A stretch of 64,000 nt of DNA from DTCV01 sp964641155 (lineage in GTDB: Archaea; Thermoproteota; Thermoprotei_A; Sulfolobales; NBVN01): NCBI GenBank assembly GCA_964641155.1, contig CAZXJO010000003.1, positions 1-64,000 of the forward strand, written 5' to 3'. Shown one piece after another: positions 26,597-34,837 of this stretch; the stretch's first letter is position 1, and the number at the start of each line of letters is the position of its first letter. The notes under the pieces were generated by a model. That model was not told where the DNA came from. It did no database searches and saw nothing but the letters and a program-made list of their open reading frames with translations. The position numbers were made by a program, and so were the translations under genes.

Positions 26597-27873
26597 TGCC
26601 AGGGGTTCTGAGAGGTATTAAATACGAGGACCCGCTAGTGGTTTACCGCGGTGAGAAGGTTCAGAGCATTGTCTGGGGGTTAAGTAAGGGACGGATCAAA
26701 ACAGACATTGATTTAGCGGTCGACACGTACTACGTCATGTACCTCCCCTTCCCTTCACTACTACCTCAGACGAGCATCCCCTACGGCAAGGAGAAGAACT
26801 ATAGAATCATAAAAGAGTTGGTTTCGAGTGAGACACTGAAGGAGATTAAAAACTTCACCATCATCAACTCTTTGATGAGCGTCCTACTTTCAGCTAGTTT
26901 CCTGCATCACCTAAGCGAGGAGCTCACCCTTGGAAGGGGAGGGAGTGAGGAGGTAATTGAAGACATCAGAGACGTGGATAGCACCACTCTAAGAAGGGCT
27001 GTAGGTAATGCGTTAAGATACGTTAAGGAGGAAGGAGATGTGATGAAAAACATGGAGAAGTTATTAAGCGAGGGCAGGGAAGCAGGTACCGGCACCACTT
27101 TAGACTTAGAAGAAAGCGCTGAGGACGTACTCAGGCTCGCTAGATCAACCGATGTGAGAAAATTATTGGAGGTTGTGTCATGGATCCCTAAAATCTCCCA
27201 TAAAGTTAAGAGGAGGGCCACCAAATCATCTAAAGGCGAATTGCATGGGTATGAATTAGGTTCAGATGTTGAGAGGCTAGTACCGACGGAGCTTGTTTAC
27301 CCCAGACTCTACTTCAACATGAAGATATCAGAAGGGAAATTGCTGTTGTACGATAAAGCGCTACCCGAATGTAAGGGGCCCCTCTACGTCTTACTCGATA
27401 AATCGGGCAGCATGGAAGGCGATAAGATCAAGTGGGCTAAAGCCACTGCAATAGCTCTGTTTATGAAATCAAGGAGGGAATGTAGGGAATACTTCATACG
27501 ACCCTTTGACGGCTCACCGCACCAGCTAGTGAAAATATCTAGAAGGCTGAAAAGTAACGAAGTACTTTCGTTCGTAGATTATTTGGCCAGGATTAGAAGT
27601 GGGGGCGGCACCGACATCACTAAGGCATTAACCGTGGCATGTGACGATATACGACATGGAAACAGTAAAGGTGTCTCGGATATAATCCTCATAACAGACG
27701 GCGAAGACAGAATATCTGAACACCTAATTAGGAAGAAGTTAAAAGCACTTGGAATCAAACTGATTACTGTCATGATTATGGGGGAGAACAGAGACTTAAG
27801 GAACGTAAGCAGCAAATACTTAAGGGCGACCAAGTTATCCCAGAAGGAAATAGTACAGGTTGTTGAGGCCTAA
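26596..27873 (+). CDS. VWA-domain (CoxE-like) partner of MoxR
   Basis: 425 residues. An N-terminal helical region (1-250) is followed by a von Willebrand A domain with a full metal-ion-dependent adhesion site: LLDKSGSMEG (Asp268, Ser270, Ser272), the Thr in SGGGTDITKAL, and Asp in LITDGED. Its ATG overlaps the MoxR stop codon. MoxR-VWA pairs act in metal-centre insertion or complex maturation; the client is not evident here. The middle contains a Glu-rich helical segment (around 115-180). Confidence 0.9.
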   Translation: MPGVLRGIKYEDPLVVYRGEKVQSIVWGLSKGRIKTDIDLAVDTYYVMYLPFPSLLPQTSIPYGKEKNYRIIKELVSSETLKEIKNFTIINSLMSVLLSASFLHHLSEELTLGRGGSEEVIEDIRDVDSTTLRRAVGNALRYVKEEGDVMKNMEKLLSEGREAGTGTTLDLEESAEDVLRLARSTDVRKLLEVVSWIPKISHKVKRRATKSSKGELHGYELGSDVERLVPTELVYPRLYFNMKISEGKLLLYDKALPECKGPLYVLLDKSGSMEGDKIKWAKATAIALFMKSRRECREYFIRPFDGSPHQLVKISRRLKSNEVLSFVDYLARIRSGGGTDITKALTVACDDIRHGNSKGVSDIILITDGEDRISEHLIRKKLKALGIKLITVMIMGENRDLRNVSSKYLRATKLSQKEIVQVVEA

Positions 27874-28217
27874 CCCTAAGAGGCCCCGTCCTCATTATGT
27901 TGCTCTGTAATTGCCTGTGTTGGGTTTTATCTCTTCGATGAGGGTTGTATGAGGGCATCATGTGCTGGTTGGGATGGTGGACTCCCCACCATGACCCGTT
28001 CGGAGACCCAGGGGTTGGACCTATGCGTCGCCCACACCATTAGCTGAGCGTAACGTTAAGCACCCCAACGAAAATAGGCATCAAGAACTGCAGTGAGTTC
28101 ACGTCCTTCACGGGTTCCTCAAACGTTTGAGACTAGGGGATCCGACCTCCATGATTGTTTCTTACGATGTTACTTCAACTCATATTTAGGTTTGCGAATA
28201 TCTTCAAGTAGGGTGCG
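27874..28217. other. 344-base spacer, possible structured RNA
   Basis: No open frame with a credible start. The stretch 27960-28080 is G+C-rich for an intergenic region and contains a perfect 7-bp hairpin (27974-27980 with 27986-27992, 5-base loop) followed by further C-run/G-run pairing options. I do not recognise SRP, RNase P or C/D box consensus motifs. Confidence 0.35.
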
Positions 28218-29072
28218 GTGAAAATGTTCGCAGACGCTCACCTTCACTCCAACCCGTTACGGGGATTAGGAATCAGGACAATTTCCAAGAAATTTAAGAG
28301 TATGGGTGGGTGGTTCTTGGCGTTGGTATCTCTACCACCGACTCACTATGGGTTGAATTCGGATTTCGAAGGCTATGTGAGGAGCGTGGATATACTCATC
28401 AGGGAATGCAAGGCCGCTAAGGAAGAGGGAGTCAGTGTCAAGTGTTTGGCCGGCGTGCATCCTGCCGATTTAGAGAAGTTAATCACTACACAGAACTTAA
28501 AGTATGACGAAGTACTTAACCTGGCGTTTAAAGTACTCGACCACGTAGGCAATTTAATTAAGAATGGGGTCCTAGACGGTATAGGGGAAGTGGGAAGACC
28601 TCACTATAAGACATCACCTGAGGGCTTCTTGATCAATGAGATCGTGCTCAGACATAGCTTAAGGCTTGCAAGAGATTTAGGTACTTTCGTCCACCTCCAC
28701 ACAGAACAAGGGGGTTTACTCACTGTTAGGGATTTAAATGAGGTCGTGAATTACGTCCAAATAGCGAAAAATTCAGTGCTTTTACATCATATGGACTTGA
28801 AGACTGGCTTGGAAGCAAATCGTTCGGGATTTAACTTCACCATCTGTGGAAAGCTGCAGCTGATTAAGGAAGCGGCTAAGAAATTAACCCCTACGTATAT
28901 GGTGGAGAGCGACTTTATTGATGACCCTAAACGCCCTGGTGTAGCGTCGTGGCCTTGGGAAATTATTGAGAACCAAGTAACAATTCTTAAGGAGGGTATT
29001 CTAGATGAAGAATATATATTCAAGCTTAACGTAGATAATGTTGTCAAATTCTATGGGGTGAACCCACCTTAG
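28218..29072 (+). CDS. TatD-related metal-dependent hydrolase
   Basis: 284 residues of the amidohydrolase/TatD-like superfamily (archaeal predicted metal-dependent hydrolase group). Metal ligands: ADAHLHSNP (His-x-His), GIGEVGRPHY (Glu), FVHLHTEQGG and VLLHHMD (His), and MVESDFIDDP (Asp). This is the TatD ligand order. The substrate could be DNA ends or a small metabolite. GTG 28218 is given; ATG 28224, with GGGTG 8 bases upstream, may be the true start. The last 4 bases overlap the convergent GTPase gene. Confidence 0.85.
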   Translation: MKMFADAHLHSNPLRGLGIRTISKKFKSMGGWFLALVSLPPTHYGLNSDFEGYVRSVDILIRECKAAKEEGVSVKCLAGVHPADLEKLITTQNLKYDEVLNLAFKVLDHVGNLIKNGVLDGIGEVGRPHYKTSPEGFLINEIVLRHSLRLARDLGTFVHLHTEQGGLLTVRDLNEVVNYVQIAKNSVLLHHMDLKTGLEANRSGFNFTICGKLQLIKEAAKKLTPTYMVESDFIDDPKRPGVASWPWEIIENQVTILKEGILDEEYIFKLNVDNVVKFYGVNPP

Positions 29073-29872
29073 GTGCTTAACTGTATATTTAGGAGTTCGC
29101 TTGGTGCGAAATAATACGATATTTTCCCGTCAAAGTAATCTCTTATTATAGCTTTAGCCGCTTCATGCAGTAACGGTTCTCTATCACTCCTTGAGATCCA
29201 ACCCCTCTTAATGGCTAAAGCCTCCAAGATCTTGTAAGGGTCTGTTTCCTCAATATTGTAGGCGTCCACAAACGCGGTTTTGTTAAACCTCAACACCTTC
29301 TTAATAAGCTCAACCGCAACGGAGGTTACGTTACTGATCTTATCAATACTCTGGGACCTTATCAACGATTCGACATCACCCGTGGAAGGGGGGATTAAAC
29401 CGGGGGTGTCAATCAAGTAAACGTCCTTCCCGATTCTGTATAGTTGCGATTTAACGGTGTAACCTGGACTGCCAGGAAGGGGTGAGGTACTTGCGGAATG
29501 CCTCCCCTTAAGCGTATTTATCAAAGTTGATTTACCTACCTTAGGTAACCCAACAACAGCGATCACTAGGGGCTTTTTAGCAATTCTACTAATCTCCTTA
29601 CGTAAAATCCTGGTGCCCAACCTATCCCTTGCAGAAATGTAAACGCATCTAAGCCTTAGCGATTCGAAGTACTTCTTCCACTCCTCCGCAACTTCTCTGG
29701 GCACCAAATCAGATTTGTTAAGAACAACTACCAAGAATTTACCTGAATTCGAAACCAATGACTCAACCTTAGGACTTCTCGTGTTTATGGGGTCTCTAAT
29801 ATCGACTACCTCTAAAACAACATCGGACAAAGATATCAACTCATTGATTAAACTCCAGCTCGCTAGCCTCAC
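29069..29872 (-). CDS. Circularly permuted GTPase (YlqF/RbgA-like)
   Basis: 267 residues. GTP motifs are permuted: G4 VVLNKSDLVP (about 50-60) comes first, then G5-like YISARD, then G1 GLPKVGKSTLIN (about 110), G2/G3 SPGYTVKSQ and LIDTPGLIPP. This is the YlqF/YawG family, which works in large ribosomal subunit assembly. N-terminal DVVLEVVDIRDPINTRSP is typical. GTG start. A helical C-terminal domain follows the G domain. Confidence 0.92.
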   Translation of the reverse strand: MRLASWSLINELISLSDVVLEVVDIRDPINTRSPKVESLVSNSGKFLVVVLNKSDLVPREVAEEWKKYFESLRLRCVYISARDRLGTRILRKEISRIAKKPLVIAVVGLPKVGKSTLINTLKGRHSASTSPLPGSPGYTVKSQLYRIGKDVYLIDTPGLIPPSTGDVESLIRSQSIDKISNVTSVAVELIKKVLRFNKTAFVDAYNIEETDPYKILEALAIKRGWISRSDREPLLHEAAKAIIRDYFDGKISYYFAPSELLNIQLST

Positions 29873-29889
29873 CTTACCTCCAAATTATT

Positions 29890-30173
29890 TCATGTAACCC
29901 CAATATTAAAACTATGACTCGCTCCTGCCCTGAAGGGAATCTTTCAATCATAGGTGACTCAGACCTCCATCATAAGCCTTTGATGATTTCATAGCGAAGC
30001 GTTTTTCATAATTAAGCAATGATTAAATAATTTAAATTAAAATAATTATTTATACAATCAATTGGTTAACTAATTAATAAACTAATCACTTAACTCTTCT
30101 CGGATTTAACCTCTTTGGTTAAAAGATTGTTTAAATTTATTAATCTCGAAGCAAGTAATATATACCGATCAAT
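29890..30173. other. Very A/T-rich spacer before the superoxide reductase gene
   Basis: From about 30000 to 30170 the sequence is far richer in A/T than its surroundings. It includes a perfect 9-bp inverted repeat (30024-30032 and 30044-30052, 11-base spacer), which could be an operator or merely chance in A/T-rich DNA. GTTTAAATTTA at about 30129-30139 is the likeliest TATA element for the downstream gene. No open frame. Confidence 0.4.
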
Positions 30174-30548
30174 ATGAAAAAACTAGGTGAGCTCATATAC
30201 ACCCCTGAGTCAACTGACGTAGGAGCTATATCGAAAGCTGAGTATCACCTACCTAAGATCGTAATCCCCGACGAAATTAAAGGGGGAGAGCAGTTTAAAG
30301 TTAAAGTTATAGTAGGTCCTCACCCCAACACCCCAGAACATTATATTAAGCGGATAGAACTCTACTTCACTGAGGATGGTAGGGCGTTCAACCCCATCCT
30401 GATAGCGTCCGCTGACCTAACACCCGTATATTCGCAGCCTGAGGTCGAGTTTGCTATAAGATTAAGTAAGAGCGGGGTTTTACATGCCGTTGAATATTGC
30501 ACATTACACGGCCTGTGGGAGTCCACCAAAAAGGTTATGGTTTCGTAG
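30174..30548 (+). CDS. Superoxide reductase (neelaredoxin type)
   Basis: 124 residues, one-iron superoxide reductase. The Fe ligands are His25, His50, His56, Cys109 and His112, in AEYHLP, GPHPNTPEHYI and EYCTLHGLW. It reduces superoxide to peroxide without making oxygen, as expected in an anaerobe or microaerophile. The usual EKH triplet reads EYH: Glu23 is kept but the Lys that attracts superoxide is Tyr24. No N-terminal desulforedoxin domain. It lies beside an Lrp regulator and an A/T-rich region. Confidence 0.93.
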   Translation: MKKLGELIYTPESTDVGAISKAEYHLPKIVIPDEIKGGEQFKVKVIVGPHPNTPEHYIKRIELYFTEDGRAFNPILIASADLTPVYSQPEVEFAIRLSKSGVLHAVEYCTLHGLWESTKKVMVS

Positions 30549-30627
30549 ATGTCAACCTTAACAGTAAAAATTTTTATATTTAAATGTGTTAAACCCTTAA
30601 TGTTTGAGGTGATGTTATATTTCAGAA

Positions 30628-31053
30628 ATGCTGGATGAGAAGGATTTAAAAATTCTTTCAATACTCATAGCTAATTCTAGAACCTCCTACGTCGATATAG
30701 CCAAAGAAGTAGGTATTAGTGATGTAGCCATTATTAAGAGGATAAAGAAGTTGGAAAGCTTAGGAGTCATCAGGAGGTACACCGTCATAGTAGACCCTAA
30801 AAAGTTAGGTTTTGGAAGCATTTCATTTACAGGAATTGACATAGATCCCCAATACTTATACGATGTAATATCGGAGCTCAAAGGTAGGGAGTATGTTAAG
30901 TATCTTTTCTTGACCAGCGGGGACCACGCGTTAATAACGGTTATATGGGCTAAGGACAGCGATGAGATGGCTAAGATACATAAAGAAATCTCTAGTTTGT
31001 CCGGAGTTAAAAGGGTTTGCCCGTCTATATTATTAGATATAATTAAGGAATGA
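30628..31053 (+). CDS. Lrp/AsnC-family transcription regulator
   Basis: 141 residues. N-terminal winged HTH: LDEKDLKILSILIANSRTSYVDIAKEVGISDVAIIKRIKKLESLGVI, then RYTVIVDPKKLGFG and a C-terminal RAM/ACT-like domain (residues 65-141) that binds an amino acid and mediates oligomerisation. It could regulate the superoxide reductase gene or the branched-chain cluster nearby; the target is not shown by sequence. Promoter-like TTTTTATATTTAAATG lies upstream. Confidence 0.92.
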   Translation: MLDEKDLKILSILIANSRTSYVDIAKEVGISDVAIIKRIKKLESLGVIRRYTVIVDPKKLGFGSISFTGIDIDPQYLYDVISELKGREYVKYLFLTSGDHALITVIWAKDSDEMAKIHKEISSLSGVKRVCPSILLDIIKE

Positions 31054-31129
31054 TACCCTAAGCTGACCCATAATCTTTTACGTAGCTTTAACGTAGATGC
31101 AAAATTTAAATTAACGTAATTCATTAATC

Positions 31130-31606
31130 GTGAGGACCAGGATGTCGGAACCCACATCCAGGGAGTACCCTAAGTACGCGCTCGTCGCTGTAGGTGCTGT
31201 GTTGATTAAGGATGGAAAGATACTCTTAGTTAAGAGGGGATATCCTCCTGGAAAGGATAAGTGGTCCATCCCAGGCGGGGTTGTTGAAGCTGGTGAAGAT
31301 ATATACTCCGCCGCGGTTAGAGAGCTTAAGGAAGAGACAGGAATTGAAGCCAACCCGCTAGGAGTAGTGTGGGTTTGCAACAACGTGGTGCTTGACGATG
31401 TTGGTAGGGTCCGGTTCCATTACGTGATCTTGGACATATTATTCGACCCAACTACAGTGAACGGTGATTTGAGGGCGGGCGGTGATGCCGTTGACGTCTC
31501 ATGGGTACCGACAGATCTGGCTATGAATAAGGAAGATGTTTCAAAAACAGTGAAGAACCTCATAGAGAGGATAAATAAATTCGGACTGAGTTACATACAG
31601 ATTTGA
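31130..31606 (+). CDS. Nudix hydrolase
   Basis: 158 residues. A perfect Nudix box, GGVVEAGEDIYSAAVRELKEETGI (GX5EX7REUXEEXGU), with preceding LLVKRGYPPGKDKWSIPGG. It hydrolyses a nucleoside diphosphate linked to another moiety (ADP-ribose-type substrates are common for this length). GTG 31130 is 23 bases after an AATTTAAATT box; ATG 31142 is the alternative. Confidence 0.92.
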   Translation: MRTRMSEPTSREYPKYALVAVGAVLIKDGKILLVKRGYPPGKDKWSIPGGVVEAGEDIYSAAVRELKEETGIEANPLGVVWVCNNVVLDDVGRVRFHYVILDILFDPTTVNGDLRAGGDAVDVSWVPTDLAMNKEDVSKTVKNLIERINKFGLSYIQI

Positions 31607-31746
31607 GCCGGGAACATCATAACCTCAGGAGGGACGGGCAATTCTAACCAGTTAACCAACTTTATTGAGAGCCCGTCACATAATCCGCACGTTCGCCCCT
31701 AAATCGCTTAGGAAACACTTTTAAATTACGCGTTCTAACGATTTCG

Positions 31747-33431
31747 GTGAGTTGTTTGAGAAGTAACGTTGTTAAGGTGGGTGTTGAGAGGGCACCCCAC
31801 AGATCTTTGTTTAAGGCCCTGGGCTTGACTGACGAAGAACTGTCAAGACCAATTATAGGTATCGCTAACTCTTGGAATGAACTCATCCCCGGACACGCCC
31901 ATCTGAAAGACGTTGCTGAGGCCGTTAAGGCCGGAGTGAGGATGGGGGGTGGGACACCTCTGGAATTCAACACGATAGGCCTCTGCGATGGGATAATCAT
32001 GGGCCACGAAGGTATGAAGTACTCACTACCTTCCAGGGAATTAATAGCCGACACCATAGAGCTCGTTGCTAAGTCGTACCACTTCGACGGACTAGTACTC
32101 ATCGGTTCGTGCGATAAGATAGTGCCAGGCATGCTCATGGCCATGGCCAGGCTTGACATACCATCTATTTTCGTTTCTGGAGGACCTATGTTGGCAGGTA
32201 AGTACCGCGGGCGTGAGATAGACCTACACGACGTCTTCGAGGCTGTTGGTGCTGTGAATGCTGGTAGGTTATCCCTCAGTGATTTGAAGATTATTGAAGA
32301 AGTTGCGTGCCCCGGATTTGGTTCGTGCGCAGGTATGTTCACGGCGAACACTATGGAGGCCTTAAGTGAGGCATTAGGTGTTTCGCTTCCAGGCAATGGC
32401 ACAGCGCCGGCGGTCTCCTCCGAAAGGCTTAGGATCGCAAAATACTCAGGCATGAAGGTAGTGGAGTTAGTGATGAAGGGCTTGAGACCCTCCCAAATAC
32501 TTAATAGGGAGGCGTTTTTAGATGCCATCGCCGTTGATATGGCATTGGGAGGATCCACGAACACTGTCCNNNNNNNNNNTTGACCGCCGTAGCTAAGGAG
32601 GCAGGCGTGAACATATCATTGGAGGATTTCGACGAGTTAAGTGATAAGACCCCAACCTTATGTAAGTTGAGCCCCGCAGGTAATCTCCACGTCCAAGACC
32701 TCCACGAAGCCGGTGGAGTCCTCGCGCTAATGAAGGAGCTGAGTAGGAAGGGCTTAGTACATAAGGAAAGGCTGACCGTTAGCTTGAAGACCGTGGGAGA
32801 ACTCATAGCTGAAACCAACGTGCTCAGGAGGGACGTCATAAGACCTATTGAAGATCCGTGGCTTAACAGAGGTGGACTCATGATACTTAAAGGGAGCCTA
32901 GCACCTGATGGCGCGGTGATCAAGCTATCCGCGGTGGCGTCTGAGATCAGCCGGTTTAGAGGAGTTGCTAAGGTGTTCGACTGCGAGGAGGACGCAGTTA
33001 GATCGGTTCTCAACGGAAAGATAGCTAAGGGGGACGTCGTAGTTATTAGGTACGAAGGACCTAAGGGAGGACCTGGTATGAGGGAAATGCTGGCAACTAC
33101 CTCAGCACTAGCTGGGCTGGGACTAGATAAGGACGTGGCACTCGTAACCGATGGCAGGTTTTCAGGAGCTTCAAGAGGGTTAGTAGTGGGTCACGTATCC
33201 CCCGAAGCCGCTGAAGGAGGACCTATAGCAGTTGTAGAAAACGGTGACCCGATAACCATAGACCTAACAAACAAGAGAATTGACCTGGAAGTTCACCCAG
33301 CGGTCCTGGAAGAAAGACTCAGGAAGTTCACCCCACCACCAAAGAAGTTTAGGAGAGGAGTCCTAAGCAGGTACTCGGATGTCGTCACCTCAGCGAACAC
33401 TGGAGCAGTGTTCAAAGAATTAATCCAATAA
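31747..33431 (+). CDS. ilvD: Dihydroxy-acid dehydratase, with an assembly gap
   Basis: Converts 2,3-dihydroxy-isovalerate and 2,3-dihydroxy-3-methylvalerate to the 2-oxoacids of Val/Leu and Ile synthesis. Signatures: APHRSLFKALGL, Fe-S Cys in GSCDKIVPG and CPGFGSCAGMFTANTM, and VTDGRFSGASRGLVVGHVSPEA near the C-terminus with the catalytic Ser. Ten Ns at 32570-32579 interrupt DMALGGSTNTV...TAVAKEAG. The frames on the two sides differ, but filling the family residues (Leu-His-Leu) needs only 5 bases, which restores one frame; the gene is very likely intact. GTG 31747 or TTG 31756 (after GGTGA) is the start; a CTTTTAAATTA box lies at about 31719-31728. Confidence 0.92.
32570..32579. other. Assembly gap (10 Ns)
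   Basis: Placeholder inside ilvD. The reading frames left and right are compatible only if the true gap is 2 modulo 3; the conserved sequence predicts 5 bases. Confidence 0.9.
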
Positions 33432-33477
33432 AACGGTTTTGCCGACCCTCTTACGGATTTAAATGAGGTTACTGTTT

Positions 33478-34488
33478 TTAATCTCTATGAGTCCCCCACT
33501 TAAGCCCTCTAGCCATTAATTCCCTTAACTGCCTGCCGACCACATCTTCAATGCTGTTGTCTATCTCTTTAAGCCCTTCAATTACCGTCGGCATGCCCTT
33601 GCTGTACTCATCTAACCATCTAGCCGCGAAATTACCGCTTCTCACATCTTCTAAGACTTTCTTCATCCTCTCCCTTACACCCTCATCTATTACGAATTTA
33701 CCTACGGTGAGCCCACCATATTTAGCCGTGTCTGAAACTGACCTCAACATGCCTCCAAGACCTCTCTCATAGATCATGTCTACAATCAACTTAAGTTCGT
33801 TTATGGTTTCGAAGTATGCTATCTCAGGTTGGTAACCTGCTTCAACTAGCGTCTCAAAGGAGGCCCTAATCAACTCCACGATACCACCCACTAGAATTAC
33901 TTGCTCGCCGAATAGGTCCGTCTCAACCTCTTCTTTGAAGGTTGTCTCAATAACTCCGGCCCTAGCACATCCTATACCTTTAGCAATTGCTAAGGCCTTG
34001 TCGAACGCCTTACCTGAAACGTCTTGATACACGGCCACCAACGCCGGCACGCCACCGCCTAATACATAGGAACGTCTAACTAGCTCTCCCGGGCTCTTAG
34101 GTGCTATCATGTATACGTCTGAGTTATGAGGTACCTCTATCAACTTATAGTGCACCGTGAATGCGTGTGCGAAAACAAGGTCGGCACCTTCCTTCATGTA
34201 AGGTTTAACCTTTTTCAACCACACATCCCTATGAGCCATATCAGGTATTAAGAACACGATAACGTCGGCCTTAGAAACCGCTTCCTCAGTTGGTAGGGGG
34301 CTAAACCCGTCCTCCAGGGCTTTAGCCCAACTACTCCCTCTGCGCTCTAACCCCACATAAACTTTAATGCCTGAATCCCTAAGGTTTAAGGCCCATGCCC
34401 TCCCTTGATTCCCGTACCCTAGTACGGCCACTGACTTACCTTCAAGGGGACTTAAGCTTATTTCCTCATCTCTATATACTTTAGCCAC
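33478..34488 (-). CDS. ilvC: Ketol-acid reductoisomerase
   Basis: About 336 residues. NADPH-binding VAVLGYGNQGRAWALNLRDSG, the catalytic-domain stretch PKSPGELVRR, and the class I C-terminal knotted domain with EEVETDLFGEQ (Mg ligands) and YFETINELKLIVDMIYERGL. It makes dihydroxy-isovalerate from acetolactate for Val/Leu/Ile. Start GTG 34488, giving AKVYRDEEISL as in the family and preceded by GGGGTG at 6 bases; the frame is open to 34515. It overlaps the upstream ACT gene by 8 bases. Confidence 0.95.
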   Translation of the reverse strand: MAKVYRDEEISLSPLEGKSVAVLGYGNQGRAWALNLRDSGIKVYVGLERRGSSWAKALEDGFSPLPTEEAVSKADVIVFLIPDMAHRDVWLKKVKPYMKEGADLVFAHAFTVHYKLIEVPHNSDVYMIAPKSPGELVRRSYVLGGGVPALVAVYQDVSGKAFDKALAIAKGIGCARAGVIETTFKEEVETDLFGEQVILVGGIVELIRASFETLVEAGYQPEIAYFETINELKLIVDMIYERGLGGMLRSVSDTAKYGGLTVGKFVIDEGVRERMKKVLEDVRSGNFAARWLDEYSKGMPTVIEGLKEIDNSIEDVVGRQLRELMARGLKWGTHRD

Positions 34489-34837
34489 ACCTTTCACCCC
34501 AACTATAACAATCACTTCTGGATTCCTTAGGAATATAAATTTTAACTAGCTCTGTAATTCCGTTTTCTTCGGCAGACGAATAACTGCTGAAATCCGCTTC
34601 ATCGAAGACCTGCACAGATAACACGTTAACTGTGGTGCTCAGATCTAAGACGGCTGCAAGGAAGTTACGGGATTCCCTAAGACCGAGGTAAAGCTCGTAT
34701 AAGCCGCTTTCGTCGACTGCCCTACCGTAAATCCAGTCGATGTCTACTAGAAGTTTCCTGAAAGTACTTATTAACCCCTCCAACAAGCTAGCATCTCTAT
34801 AATGACAGACTACCTTAACAACCTTTCTTTGACCCAT
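34481..34837 (-). CDS. Short ACT-domain protein, likely acetolactate synthase regulatory subunit
   Basis: 118 residues, shorter than IlvN/IlvH (about 160). The first 80 residues have an ACT-like β-α-β-β-α-β pattern (VVKVVCHYRDASLLEGLISTFRKLLVDIDWIYGRAV). It lies between ilvB and ilvC, overlapping both (23 and 8 bases), which is the usual place of the small subunit that gives valine feedback control. Identity is inferred mainly from position; the C-terminal domain of IlvN is missing. Confidence 0.75.
   Translation of the reverse strand: MGQRKVVKVVCHYRDASLLEGLISTFRKLLVDIDWIYGRAVDESGLYELYLGLRESRNFLAAVLDLSTTVNVLSVQVFDEADFSSYSSAEENGITELVKIYIPKESRSDCYSWGERCG

Noticed and set aside
30000..30170. 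A/T-rich region as a replication origin
   Set aside because: No Cdc6/Orc gene, no ORB-like repeated motif; ordinary promoter A/T richness is enough.
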